Shown: positions 10,534-19,210, counted from the stretch's first letter. The stretch: 64,000 bases of DNA from Methylomagnum ishizawai (GCF_900155475.1 NZ_FXAM01000001.1:2862881-2926880); one strand, 5' to 3'. A program made the numbers and translations. The notes: a model not told the origin generated them from the sequence alone.

Positions 10534-10654
10534 AGCGCGACACCGCGGCCATGGAGGCGCGGCGATGGTGGAAAATTCCCAGGGCGCGGGGGAGAAGGTC
10601 CGGTCGGGGTCGGAGTCCATACGCCTTCATTGTGGCATAGGACCCGGCGGGCGG

Positions 10655-10686
10655 GCATTTACCCCCCGCGGCGGAGGGATAAATGG
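10655..10686. terminator. Possible bidirectional terminator hairpin
   Basis: Arms GCATTTA-CCC and GGG-A-TAAATGGC pair across a GC-rich loop between the convergent ends of DUF2024 and the lipoprotein gene. No clear T-run follows on either strand, so this is tentative. The rest of 10534-10709 shows nothing else recognisable. Confidence 0.35.
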
Positions 10687-10709
10687 CTTGTTCGATGGGA
10701 AGGGGTTGA

Positions 10710-11117
10710 TTATTGGCCGGGCTCGCCGCCGCCCACTTTCTCGATGGCCTTGCCCATGCAGTTCATCACGAATTCGGTCACGCCGTTGGCGGCTTCGCGG
10801 GCCCGCTTGGGCGAGCCGAACAACTGGGTGTAATCGGTGATGGCCTTCTCCGCGTCGTTGGGGGACCTGACGCTGAGGAAACGGGCATAAGCCTCGAAAT
10901 ACTGCTCACGGCGCGGGTCGCCGGCGAATCCCGGCAAGGAGTCGGTGATTTCCTTCACCACGCACTCGGCGACAGGTTCGGGATCGAGCTTGTAGTCTTT
11001 CAGGTCTTGGTCGTCCTTGAACTTGTCGACCAGGATTTCCTTGAGTCCGGTCTGCTCCTTGGTCGAACAAGCGGCCAGGGCGGATACCGCGCAAATAGCG
11101 ATCAGGATTTTTCTCAT
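10710..11117 (-). CDS. Predicted small lipoprotein, function unknown
   Basis: 135-aa protein with a lipoprotein signal MRKILIAICAVSALAAC: basic start, hydrophobic core and LAAC lipobox, so the mature protein begins at Cys17 and is membrane anchored. The mature part is acidic, with two further cysteines (AECVVKE and FVMNCMGKAIE) that might form a disulfide in the periplasm. I do not recognise a domain. It stands alone between convergent DUF2024 and fliS upstream on the same strand, about 100 bp away. Confidence 0.75.
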   Translation of the reverse strand: MRKILIAICAVSALAACSTKEQTGLKEILVDKFKDDQDLKDYKLDPEPVAECVVKEITDSLPGFAGDPRREQYFEAYARFLSVRSPNDAEKAITDYTQLFGSPKRAREAANGVTEFVMNCMGKAIEKVGGGEPGQ

Positions 11118-11223
11118 GGGGCAACCTAGGGGATTCGGGTCAGGCGTAAAAGCCTTTTATTATGCTAGGGAACCGCCACCCTGGCTAGGTTTTTGCCGGG
11201 CCGCACCGGGAAACCCCCATGGT

Positions 11224-11631
11224 TCACGACAAGGCTCCGGCCCGCACCACCTCGCGGATGCCATCCCAGCCTTCCTTGATCTCCCGGACCAAATCGCCAA
11301 CCTCGTCCAGCATGGCGATATCGTTGCGGGAGCTGGCCAGGAACAAGCGCTCGATCATATAGCCATAGAGCCGGTCCAGATTGATGGCGATATCGCCGCC
11401 CTGTCCGGGGTCGAGGCAGGATTGCAGGTAATTGAGGATTTCGATGGCATTGCCGATGACCCTGGCCTTCTCGCCATAGGCACCGCGCCCGATGCTGCCC
11501 TTGGCGACGGCGATGCGGTCCTGCAAGCCATCGAACAGCATCGCGATCAAGGTATGCGGATCGGCGTAGGCCACGCCGGCGTCGAGCTGGTTCTGTTGGT
11601 ATTCCCTCAAAGCGTAGTGCGCGGGTTTCAT
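11224..11631 (-). CDS. fliS: Flagellar export chaperone FliS
   Basis: 135-aa helical cytoplasmic chaperone that holds flagellin monomers before export by the flagellar type III system. Family features are YxxNxxxTA-like opening (ALREYQQNQLDAG), the hallmark LIAMLFDGLQDRIAVAKG near residue 30, and IEILNYLQSCLDP near residue 65 (cf. LxxLxxxLD). RBS GAGAGG lies 6 nt before ATG. In most gammaproteobacteria fliS follows fliD; here fliD sits near 62-64 kb and fliS is isolated among non-flagellar genes. A second copy elsewhere cannot be excluded. Confidence 0.9.
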   Translation of the reverse strand: MKPAHYALREYQQNQLDAGVAYADPHTLIAMLFDGLQDRIAVAKGSIGRGAYGEKARVIGNAIEILNYLQSCLDPGQGGDIAINLDRLYGYMIERLFLASSRNDIAMLDEVGDLVREIKEGWDGIREVVRAGALS

Positions 11632-11681
11632 AGGTCGCCTCTCTATGGATTCGGATAGTGATGGTCGGAAGCTGATCGTCG

Positions 11682-11864
11682 GTCCGCCTGGGCGGACATC
11701 CCGCCGTTCCTAACAGGCTATATCGGCCCGGCCCCCGGCGACTTGAGCGGCCCGGCCCCAAGTTTTTCGGCCACGCCCGGCGCTTCCCGGAGCGGGGGCG
11801 CTTGGGAACCCAGGTCCGGCCTTGCTATCCTAGAGCGCCAGGTCCGCCCAGGCGGGCCGCTCTA
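11682..11864. repeat. Pair of related inverted repeats in the fliS/cytochrome divergent region
   Basis: GTCCGCC-TGG-CGGAC-type palindrome at 11682-11697 and a second at 11842-11857 (GTCCGCC-CA-GGCGGGC). The second is enclosed by TAGAGCG (11831-11837) and CGCTCTA (11858-11864), giving a strong composite hairpin 36 bp before the cytochrome start. They flank two divergent promoters and may be protein sites or RNA structures; function is unknown. Nothing else is recognised in 11632-11900. Confidence 0.45.
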
Positions 11865-11900
11865 CCACAAGCACGACCTACCGATCCCCAGGAGGAATCC

Positions 11901-12209
11901 ATGCGTACTCTGTCTATATTGGCGATAGCGGGACTGATGGCGGTGGGCACCGCCGCACGGGCCGACGCGGAAGCCGCCAAGGCCACGGCCACCGGTCTGT
12001 GCGCGGGCTGCCACGGGGCCAAGGGCATCAGCGCCGCCGACAGCTTCCCCAACTTGGCGGGACAAAAGAAAGGCTATCTCATCACCGCCCTCAAGGCCTA
12101 CCGGGATAAGTCCCGCAACGCCCCGATGATGAACGGCATGGCCGGATCGCTGAGCGATCAGCAGATCGAGGATTTGGCGGCCTATTTCTCCGGCCTGAAA
12201 CCCGAATAG
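11901..12209 (+). CDS. Secreted monohaem cytochrome c (c553/c5 type)
   Basis: 102-aa periplasmic electron carrier. Signal peptide MRTLSILAIAGLMAVGTAARA is cut to an Ala-rich mature start (motif shown without its last residue: ...GTAAR/A), then the haem site CAGCH near residue 35 and an axial Met in NAPMMNGMAGSLS near residue 75. The start at 11901 is set by GGAGG 6 nt upstream. Class I cytochromes of this size serve as soluble donors or acceptors in respiratory chains; the partner here is not evident. The next gene, a SemiSWEET, follows after 60 bp and may be co-transcribed. Confidence 0.88.
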   Translation: MRTLSILAIAGLMAVGTAARADAEAAKATATGLCAGCHGAKGISAADSFPNLAGQKKGYLITALKAYRDKSRNAPMMNGMAGSLSDQQIEDLAAYFSGLKPE

Positions 12210-12269
12210 ACCAGACCGGGGCCGCCGTGCCCACCGGAACGACGGCCCCGCCCCTCCCAAACGAGCGTT

Positions 12270-12539
12270 ATGGAAACCATCGATTTAGATTTATTGGGAT
12301 TAGCCGCGGGCGGCCTGACCACCGTGTCCTTCGTGCCACAGGTGCTGAAGATTTGGCGGAGCAAGTCCGGCCAGGACGTGTCGTATGGGATGTTCGCGCT
12401 GTTCAGCGCGGGGGTGGGCTTGTGGCTGCTCTACGGCTATCTGCTCGACGCCAAGCCCATCATCGTCGCCAACGCCGTGACCCTATGCCTGGCCTTGGTG
12501 GTGATCGCCCTGAAATACCACTACCGGCCCAGGGCTTGA
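12270..12539 (+). CDS. SemiSWEET-family small transporter
   Basis: 89-aa membrane protein with three hydrophobic helices, the half-size bacterial version of SWEET sugar facilitators that works as a dimer. The PQ-loop signature is clear: TTVSFVPQVLKIWRSKSG near residue 18, followed by DVSYGMFALFSAGVGLW and a third helix containing PIIVANAVTLCLALVV. Substrate is probably a small sugar, inferred from family. It converges with the Usp-like gene with a 7-bp gap. Confidence 0.9.
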   Translation: METIDLDLLGLAAGGLTTVSFVPQVLKIWRSKSGQDVSYGMFALFSAGVGLWLLYGYLLDAKPIIVANAVTLCLALVVIALKYHYRPRA

Positions 12540-12546
12540 ACCCGGC

Positions 12547-13299
12547 TCACACCAGGATCAAAGGATAAATCCCCTGCTCGGCCAAAGTCGGCACCAGGTC
12601 GGCGCCGCGCCGCGCCAACACCAGCACCCGACAGCCGGACTGCCGCATCCCCCGCAATAGCTTGACCCCGTCTCCCGGCTCGACCGGGAACAAACCCGGC
12701 ACCCGTCCCTCTTCCGCGCAACGCGACAAGACCTGGGCCGCCAAGGCCTGGAAGCCACCCCCATCCGCCACCGGCAGCACCACCGATAAACCACAACCCT
12801 CGCCCCGCGCCAATTCCTCCGCCAGACGCAAAGCCGCCCCGGCCGCGGCGGAGCCGTCGTACAGCGCCCACACCGGAGCCGCCGCGGGCTGGAGCGGCCG
12901 TCCGGCCTTATGGCCCAGGCACAGGATATCGACCTGCCCCGCCTCCTCGAACACCGTCGCCATGAACGGCCCGCGCACGGCCTTGAAACCGACCTCGATG
13001 CTCAAGCGCTGGTTCAAGCGGGACAACAAGGCTTGGATACGCCCGGCGCGGGCCCGCAGGGCGCGTTCCAACCGAAGGCGGTCCAGCCCGCGTTCGGCGG
13101 TGGAATCGCGGCAGACTTCCCTAGCGAAGGGTAATCCGGCCAGATTGGCGAGATCGGCGTCCTCGACGAACAGCGCCAGCAAGCGGGCCTGTTTACGGGC
13201 GGCCAACATCGCCGCCAATTCCAACACCTCGGACTCGTTCCGCAACAGGTTCAACGCCACCACGATCCGGGCGGCTTGGAGAACGTCCGCCTCAGCCAT
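12547..13299 (-). CDS. Usp-like hypothetical protein downstream of LonB
   Basis: About 250 aa in two similar halves, each with an alternating beta/alpha pattern opening with a hydrophobic strand (ARIVVALNL; APVWALYDGS), resembling tandem universal stress protein domains. ATP-binding G-x2-G-x9-G motifs are not clear, so the assignment is tentative. The ATG at 13299 (MAEADVLQ) is preferred because GGGAGGG lies 6 nt before it; another ATG is at 13305. It overlaps the 3' end of the LonB-type gene by 8 nt, so both are likely made together and may share a stress role. Confidence 0.65.
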   Translation of the reverse strand: MAEADVLQAARIVVALNLLRNESEVLELAAMLAARKQARLLALFVEDADLANLAGLPFAREVCRDSTAERGLDRLRLERALRARAGRIQALLSRLNQRLSIEVGFKAVRGPFMATVFEEAGQVDILCLGHKAGRPLQPAAAPVWALYDGSAAAGAALRLAEELARGEGCGLSVVLPVADGGGFQALAAQVLSRCAEEGRVPGLFPVEPGDGVKLLRGMRQSGCRVLVLARRGADLVPTLAEQGIYPLILV

Positions 13300-15736
13300 G
13301 GCCATCCCTCCCCTCGCTCTTTTCCGACGGCTCGGACTGGGCTAGCCGCCGGCGGATATCCGCCCATTCCAGCAAGCGGCGCTCCACCCGGCCATTCACG
13401 CTGTCGGCGGGGAATTGCCCGGCGGCGTCCCGCGCCCCGGCCTCCATGCCCATCAGCAAAGCCAGCGCCTGATCGACCGAGGACACGGCATGGACCTGGA
13501 ACCGTCCCGCCGCCACCGCCGCCACCACATCGCGACGCAACATCAAGCGCTTGATATTGGCCGCAGGGATAATCACGCCCTGTTGTCCGCTCAGCCCGGA
13601 TTCGCGGCAGATATCGAAGAAGCCCTCGACCTTCTCGTTCACCCCGCCGATGGGCTGGACCCGGCCCTGCTGGTTGACCGAACCCGTCACCGCGAACCGC
13701 TGCTGGATCGGCAGTTCCGCCAACGCGGACAGGAGGGCGCACAATTCCGCCAGCGAGGCGCTATCGCCATCGACCAGGCCATAGGATTGCTCGAATACGA
13801 GACTCGCGGCCAAGGCCAACGGCTGGCCCGGCGCATAGCGGGCGGCGAGGAACGAGGACAAGATCATCACGCCCTTGCTATGCAACGCGCCGCCCAGGGC
13901 GGTTTCGCGCTCGATATCGACCACCTTGCCCGCGCCCAGCCGGGTGGTGGCGGTGATGCGGGCGGGCTGGCCGAAGGCGAAACCGTTCAGGCTGATGACC
14001 GACAAGCCGTTGATCTGGCCGACCACGCCGCCTTCGGTATCGATGAAGATCGTCTTGCGGCGGATGGCCTCGTAAATCCGCTCGCGTATCCGGTCGGAAC
14101 GGCGGATTTGTTGGTCGATGGCGGTCTGTACGTCCTCGCGGACGATGAGCGCCCGGCCTTGCTGTCCGGCCCAATAATCGGCCTCCTTCAGCAAATCGTC
14201 TAAGCCGCGCCAATGGGTGGAAAGTTTTTCGCTGTCCTCGACCCGGCGGGCCGACCATTCCACCACCCGGATCACCGCGTCCCGATCCAGCGGCTTGAGA
14301 CCGTTGCGCCGGGCCAAGCTGCCGATCAAACGGGCATACAGGGCATGGCCGTCGGCGTCGCGGTCCATGGTCTCCTCGAAATCGGCGGCGACCTTGAACA
14401 GCTCCCGGAACTCGGGATCGTACAGGCTGAGCCAATAATACAAAGCGCGGTCCCCGGTCAGGATCACCTTGATATCCAAGGGAATCGGCTCGGGCTCCAG
14501 GGTCGCGGTGCTGAGGAACCCCAAGGTCCGTTCCAAAGGCTCGATGCGGACTTCCCCGGTCTCCAGGGTACGTTTCAAGCTGTCCCAAGCATAGGGCTGC
14601 ATCAGCAGTTTGCGGGCGTCCAATATCAGGTAGCCGCCATTGGCCCGGTGCAGGGCACCCGCCTTGATCATGGTGAAATCGGTGACCAAGGCGCCCATCA
14701 ATGCCTGATATTCGACCCGGCCTATCAGATTGGCCTGGGTGGGCAGGTTTTCGCAGACGATGGGGGCGCTGGACTCGCCGTCGTGATCGACCAGGAGGTT
14801 TACCGCGTAACGCTGCCAAGGATTGACCCGCTGGCCCTGCCCCAGCAAAGCCGCCGCCATCCCGCCGCTGCCTTCGGCCTTGGAAAAGAAATCGTCGGCA
14901 TGGTCGATCAGTTCGCGCCGCATCAGGTCGAGATGGGCGGCCACCGGCTCGACGGCGGCATAATCGGCCCGCAGTTCCGCCATGGGATGACCGATGGCGA
15001 AACCGGCGATCTCCCGGTTCAGCGCCTTGAGCTTGTGCTTGGCCTCGCGCCGCCAAGCCGGGAACTGTCGCATCAACTTGGTCAATTGCTGGTGCAACTG
15101 GGCGACGTGTTCCTGGATTTCCTGTTGCTGGCGCTCGGGCAGTTGGTGGAAACGGTCCGGGCTGAGCACCTCGTCCTTGGGGTCGATGGGCGCGAAGGCG
15201 AAGCCGGTCGGGGTCTCGATCAAGGCGATATGCTGGCGGGCCGCTTCCCGGCGCAGTTCCTCGATGGCGTGGCTTTCGCGCTCCTTGGCCTCCTCCTCGA
15301 TCTCCTCGGCCCGCGCCCGGTATTCCTCGCCCTCGAACGCGGCGGGAATGGCCCCGACCAGTTCTTCGAGGGTCCGCGCCACGTCCTCGGCGAAGCGCCG
15401 CCCCAGTCCCGGCGGCAGGCGCAGCGTCTTGGGCTTGGACGGCTCGGCGAAATTATGGACATAACACCAATCGTCGGGAACGGGCCGGTGTTCGGCCTCG
15501 CGGGCGACCACCTCCCGCACCACGGTGGCCTTGCCCGCGCCGGGCGGTCCCAGGGCGAACAGGTTGAAGCCCGACCGGCCCATGCCCAGACCGAAGCGCA
15601 AGGCGTCCAAGGCCCGCTCCTGGCCGACGGCGATGCCGATATCGGCCAATTCGGCGGTGGTCTGGAACGGGAAATCGCCCGGATCGCAGGCGCTATAAAG
15701 ACGTCCGGGCGGCAAGGAGGTCTGATGGTCCGTCAT
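13292..15736 (-). CDS. Lon-family (LonB/YcbZ-type) ATP-dependent protease
   Basis: 814-aa AAA+ protease. Walker A is GPPGAGKAT at residues 63-71, a long acidic helical insert spans about 130-290, and the C-terminal S16 domain carries the catalytic dyad: Ser659 in DGDSAS and Lys702 in GGVNEKVEGFF, 43 residues apart exactly as in E. coli Lon. It lacks the N-terminal LON substrate domain, placing it in the COG1067 group rather than the classical Lon. Cytoplasmic. RBS GGAGG lies 7 nt upstream of ATG. The downstream Usp-like gene overlaps its end. Targets are unknown. Confidence 0.9.
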   Translation of the reverse strand: MTDHQTSLPPGRLYSACDPGDFPFQTTAELADIGIAVGQERALDALRFGLGMGRSGFNLFALGPPGAGKATVVREVVAREAEHRPVPDDWCYVHNFAEPSKPKTLRLPPGLGRRFAEDVARTLEELVGAIPAAFEGEEYRARAEEIEEEAKERESHAIEELRREAARQHIALIETPTGFAFAPIDPKDEVLSPDRFHQLPERQQQEIQEHVAQLHQQLTKLMRQFPAWRREAKHKLKALNREIAGFAIGHPMAELRADYAAVEPVAAHLDLMRRELIDHADDFFSKAEGSGGMAAALLGQGQRVNPWQRYAVNLLVDHDGESSAPIVCENLPTQANLIGRVEYQALMGALVTDFTMIKAGALHRANGGYLILDARKLLMQPYAWDSLKRTLETGEVRIEPLERTLGFLSTATLEPEPIPLDIKVILTGDRALYYWLSLYDPEFRELFKVAADFEETMDRDADGHALYARLIGSLARRNGLKPLDRDAVIRVVEWSARRVEDSEKLSTHWRGLDDLLKEADYWAGQQGRALIVREDVQTAIDQQIRRSDRIRERIYEAIRRKTIFIDTEGGVVGQINGLSVISLNGFAFGQPARITATTRLGAGKVVDIERETALGGALHSKGVMILSSFLAARYAPGQPLALAASLVFEQSYGLVDGDSASLAELCALLSALAELPIQQRFAVTGSVNQQGRVQPIGGVNEKVEGFFDICRESGLSGQQGVIIPAANIKRLMLRRDVVAAVAAGRFQVHAVSSVDQALALLMGMEAGARDAAGQFPADSVNGRVERRLLEWADIRRRLAQSEPSEKSEGRDGHG

Positions 15737-15820
15737 GGCGGTTCCTCCGGGGGTGGGGTTCGGGGCGGGCGGACTCCTCTCCAGGTAGACCCCGCCACCG
15801 CCCGATGATTCGGGCAGCGC

Positions 15821-15844
15821 GGGTGGCGGCTCACGCCCACCCTA
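15821..15844 (-). repeat. REP-like hairpin before lonB-type gene
   Basis: On the minus strand it reads TAGGGTGGGCG-TGAG-CGCCACCC (one bulge), the TAGGGTGGG form typical of interspersed REP-like elements. It lies between the spermidine-synthase-like gene and the protease gene, so it may mark the end of the upstream operon. The remainder of 15737-15895 shows nothing else. Confidence 0.4.
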
Positions 15845-15895
15845 ATAACTATGGATCAATCCGGCGGGATGGGGAATGCCGCTGGAACGCCTGGA

Positions 15896-17395
15896 CTAAC
15901 GCGCCACCGCGTTCCAATCCGCCTCGTGGTAGCCCACCAATACCTGGTTATCCAGCCGATTCACCTCGGTCTCCATCCACCCCATGTCTTGGGGGAAGCG
16001 GAACAAATCGCGCTGGCTTTGCGGGTCCAGGAAGCGCAGCCCCAAGGGCAAGCGCTCGGCGGGCGCGAAACCGCCATGCCCCGCCAGGATGAACCCCCAT
16101 TCCCCGAACGAAGCCACATAGGCGTGATAAGGCCAGGTGTGGAAACCCACCGCCGCCAAGGTGTTCACCACGCACCAAAAGCTGCGGCGGGCGGCATAAG
16201 GCGAGGTCGATTGCACCACCAAGAGTCCCGTCCGGGCCAGATGATGATCCAACAGCCGGTAGAACGCCGTGGTATACAGCTTGCCGATGCCGAAACTGGT
16301 CGGGTCGGGGAAATCGGCGATGACGAAATCGAACAGTTCGGGCGTCTGATCCAGCCAGACCATGGCGTCGGCATTGATCACCCGCACTCTCGGATCGGTC
16401 AGCGCCCCGCCGTTCAAACCGCGCAGCCAGTCGTGGCGGCTGAACAAGCGGGTCATGGCCGGATCGAGTTCCACCAGGGTCACGGATGCCACGTCGGGAT
16501 ACTTGAGGATTTCCCGCACCGCCAAGCCATCGCCGCCGCCCAGCACCAACACCCGCTTGGCCCAAGGCAAGGCCGCCAAACCGGGATGCACCAAGGCCTC
16601 GTGATAGCGGTATTCATCGCGGGAGCTGAATTGCAGGTTGCCATTGAGGAATAGGCGTAAATCGTCGGCCCAACGGGTCAGCACGATACGCTGATAGGGC
16701 GTGGTCTCGGCATAGACGATATCGTCGCTGTAGAACTGCGCCTCGGCATAGGCGGTCAAGCGCCCCGCCCCGGCCAGCCCAGCCAGCAGCAAAACCGTCA
16801 CCGCCGCGCACTGCCCCGCCGCCCAGCGCCAAGGTCCGGGCCGTCCCCGGAACAACCACAGCGTCGCCGCCGCCACCAGGGCGTTGAGCAGCCCGAACAA
16901 CAGCGCGGTACGGATCATGCCCAGACGCGGGGCCAACACCAGCGGGAACAGCAAGGATACCGCCAGCGCTCCCAGATAATCGAAGGTCAAGACCTCCGAC
17001 ACCAATTCGCGGAACCGCACCTTCTCGTGCAGGATGCGCATCAGCAAGGGGATTTCCAGCCCTACCAGCACGCCCACCGCCAGCACCAACCCATACAACG
17101 CCGCCATGAACGGTGCCCCGGCCTGGGCGAACAACAGGAACAACACCGCCGCCGACACCCCGCCGAACAGGCCGACGGCCAATTCGATCTGCACGAAGCG
17201 CAATACCAGATTGCCGCCGACATGTTTGGACAGCCAGGAACCGATGCCCATGGCGAACAGATAAGTACCGATGACGGTGGAAAACCGGGTGATGGAATCG
17301 CCCAGCAGATAGCTGGCCATGGCCCCGGCGATGAGTTCGTAGACCAGCCCGCAGGAGGCGATGAGGAAGACAGAGGCAAGAAGGGCGTATTTCAA
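15896..17395 (-). CDS. Membrane-anchored spermidine synthase-like aminopropyltransferase
   Basis: About 499 aa. Residues 1-210 form six or seven membrane helices beginning LKYALLASVFLIASCGLVYE; residues 230-499 are a Rossmann aminopropyltransferase domain with VLVLGGGDGLAVREIL (decarboxy-SAM site), VELDPAMTRL and DFPDPTSFGIGKLY. In classical SpeE the Asp pair binds polyamine; VIADFPDP keeps an Asp. The start is taken as TTG at 17395, within a TTGA overlap with the upstream gene, because homologues begin exactly here. No speD lies nearby, so it depends on decarboxy-SAM from elsewhere or uses another donor. Last gene of a six-gene operon with DUF350, DUF4178 and SPFH proteins. Confidence 0.82.
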   Translation of the reverse strand: MKYALLASVFLIASCGLVYELIAGAMASYLLGDSITRFSTVIGTYLFAMGIGSWLSKHVGGNLVLRFVQIELAVGLFGGVSAAVLFLLFAQAGAPFMAALYGLVLAVGVLVGLEIPLLMRILHEKVRFRELVSEVLTFDYLGALAVSLLFPLVLAPRLGMIRTALLFGLLNALVAAATLWLFRGRPGPWRWAAGQCAAVTVLLLAGLAGAGRLTAYAEAQFYSDDIVYAETTPYQRIVLTRWADDLRLFLNGNLQFSSRDEYRYHEALVHPGLAALPWAKRVLVLGGGDGLAVREILKYPDVASVTLVELDPAMTRLFSRHDWLRGLNGGALTDPRVRVINADAMVWLDQTPELFDFVIADFPDPTSFGIGKLYTTAFYRLLDHHLARTGLLVVQSTSPYAARRSFWCVVNTLAAVGFHTWPYHAYVASFGEWGFILAGHGGFAPAERLPLGLRFLDPQSQRDLFRFPQDMGWMETEVNRLDNQVLVGYHEADWNAVAR

Positions 17396-18786
17396 CCGAC
17401 CACCGTGCCATAAGGTCGGGACGAATCCCCAACCCACCGCACCGCCCAGAAAACGGCATATAGCACCGTGATTTCCAGCACCGGATAAGATGGCACCAAA
17501 TATCTGGATTCCAAGTCGGCATTGGCCGCAAGCGAAACCAGCCTGGGAATGAAATAAGCTAGGAACAACCCGGAGACGATCCAGATTTCGCGCCGCCGAC
17601 CGGCCAAGACCAGCGCGATAACCCACAACCCCAACAGCGCATTTTTATAGTAGCGGGCCAGTTTTTCACCGCTTCCACCAAAAGAGCCACCCGCGAAATA
17701 TAAGGTATCTTTTTGCTGCCAGATATTCACGATCCTTTTCAACAACAAAACCGGCTTGGGTGTCAGGTTGCCCCGGCTATCCACCAAGCGCTGCAAATCG
17801 CTTTCAATCTCCTTGGGCAAAGAAGCTCCATCGTCCAAAGCGCCCAACCGCCGCAGAATATCCTTGAATTCGTCGGTATTCAGCGCGGGGTCTATGGATG
17901 CCCCATCCCAATACTTGCCGAGCCTGCTATAGTGCTTGCCCCAAACCGGCCACAGGAAACCCGAGGTCGCGTTTTGGGCCAAGGCGGCGCTCCGCCAAAA
18001 CCCGACCACTGCCGGGGAGAGACCGGGATCGGCGATCACCGCAGGAAGCAAAGGCAAACCCACGCGCCAAGCCCGTACCACCATAATTCCCGGAACCAGG
18101 GCGGTCGCCATTAGCAATAACACCGCCCGGCCAACCCCGACCCGCCACCCCGATAGATAAAATCCCGACGCGCAGGCTGGAATCAGTAACCATACCGAAT
18201 CCCAGCGCATCGATACGGAGAAACAAAGCGCCAAACCCATCCACAGCGTCCTCAAGCGGCGCTCGGCCAAAGACCTGAATATCTCCGCGAAAACCCATAA
18301 CGCCCCCGCCGATGCCAGGGTTTCAGTCAGCACCCACCTGGACCAGCCCAAGGTCAGCGGAGACAACGCCAATACCACGCCTGAAACCATCAACAAGCCG
18401 AAGCTGCCATGCCATAGATAGCCGGACCATAGCGCATATACCAAGGCCAGCGCGAAACCCAAGGTTTGGGCTTGGGCGATTCGCAAGATATCGCCCCCCA
18501 AGGATTTAATGGCGGCGATAAACAAAGGATAACCGGGTGGCTGGCTACCCCAAGTAGGCTGACAGACTCCGTCCACTGAATCATGGATGGAATAACACTG
18601 GTTTTTTGCGATATTATCGGCAAGCACAGAAAAGTAGTTTGAATCCGGGGTATATACCGGCTTGTCTCCGGCCAGCCATAAGCGTGTCATTAGCGCGATA
18701 GCGAATAGCAGTGATAAAACCACCACAACCCCATGGCGGAACGGTTCGGACTCCGAACCCGCCAGATTCATATAGACATCTCCCAT
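17392..18786 (-). CDS. Multi-spanning PMT-like (GT39-type) membrane protein
   Basis: 464-aa protein with roughly ten to twelve hydrophobic helices. The first extracytoplasmic loop has PVYTPDSNYFSVLADNI and later PTWGSQPPGYPLFIA, the acidic-residue plus PPGYPL pattern of Dol-P-mannose/ArnT-like glycosyltransferases that use polyprenyl-phosphate sugars. A large loop follows residue 270 and a C-terminal helix group ends the protein. It overlaps the downstream spermidine-synthase-like gene by 4 nt and follows DUF350 by 30 bp, so it belongs to the same operon. Acceptor and donor are unknown. By eye it is somewhat more A/T-rich than its neighbours. Confidence 0.7.
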   Translation of the reverse strand: MGDVYMNLAGSESEPFRHGVVVVLSLLFAIALMTRLWLAGDKPVYTPDSNYFSVLADNIAKNQCYSIHDSVDGVCQPTWGSQPPGYPLFIAAIKSLGGDILRIAQAQTLGFALALVYALWSGYLWHGSFGLLMVSGVVLALSPLTLGWSRWVLTETLASAGALWVFAEIFRSLAERRLRTLWMGLALCFSVSMRWDSVWLLIPACASGFYLSGWRVGVGRAVLLLMATALVPGIMVVRAWRVGLPLLPAVIADPGLSPAVVGFWRSAALAQNATSGFLWPVWGKHYSRLGKYWDGASIDPALNTDEFKDILRRLGALDDGASLPKEIESDLQRLVDSRGNLTPKPVLLLKRIVNIWQQKDTLYFAGGSFGGSGEKLARYYKNALLGLWVIALVLAGRRREIWIVSGLFLAYFIPRLVSLAANADLESRYLVPSYPVLEITVLYAVFWAVRWVGDSSRPYGTVVG

Positions 18787-18816
18787 AGCTGTGGTGGACA
18801 GGACCTATACCTCAGA

Positions 18817-19035
18817 TCAACCATGGATCGCCGCCGCCACGATAATCGAAATCCCCAAACACATCGCCGCCGCCAGAATCGCCACCGGCAGATTCCGCTC
18901 CTTGACGATTTCATGCCACAGCGCATAAGGCGTCAATAGGTCGATAATGATGAAAGAAATCCAGAATACGGCAACGCCCAGCAAGGAATAAATCAGGGAA
19001 TTCAGCAGCGCCACGGGATTAAACCATTCCGACAT
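18817..19035 (-). CDS. DUF350 family small membrane protein
   Basis: 72 aa with two membrane helices: NSLIYSLLGVAVFWISFII near residue 12 and ILAAAMCLGISIIVAAAI at the C-terminus, separated by the conserved EIVKERNLPVAI loop. This matches a single DUF350 repeat, the family of E. coli YjfL. Function is unknown; members repeatedly sit beside membrane-stress or polyamine-linked genes, as here. Spaced 15 bp from the small gene upstream and 30 bp from the PMT-like gene downstream. Confidence 0.85.
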   Translation of the reverse strand: MSEWFNPVALLNSLIYSLLGVAVFWISFIIIDLLTPYALWHEIVKERNLPVAILAAAMCLGISIIVAAAIHG

Positions 19036-19050
19036 AGGATGCCCTCCGTT

Positions 19051-19200
19051 TCATTTGTGGAAAATAGATTGCCCGGAACCTAAACGATGGCCGGAACCGG
19101 AAGCCGAATCATCGCCCCCGAGGCTCCAACCCCGGTACTGGGCATAGGCGAAGAATATTAGGACCAACAAGCCATATAACCAATAAGGCCGGTAATACAT
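19051..19200 (-). CDS. Small single-span membrane protein
   Basis: 49-aa protein. The ATG at 19200 (MYYRPYWLYGLLVLIFFAY) follows the DUF4178 stop by 10 bp; one hydrophobic helix covers residues 7-20 and the tail is Gly/Ser/Asp-rich (GGDDSASGSGH). I do not recognise a family. Its tight placement between DUF4178 and DUF350, all on one strand, supports a real gene in the operon. Confidence 0.6.
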   Translation of the reverse strand: MYYRPYWLYGLLVLIFFAYAQYRGWSLGGDDSASGSGHRLGSGQSIFHK

Positions 19201-19210
19201 ACAGCCCCCC

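Noticed and set aside
14213-15808. Long plus-strand open frame opposite the LonB-type gene
   Set aside because: Composition is a complement of conserved codons; no RBS or family motif.
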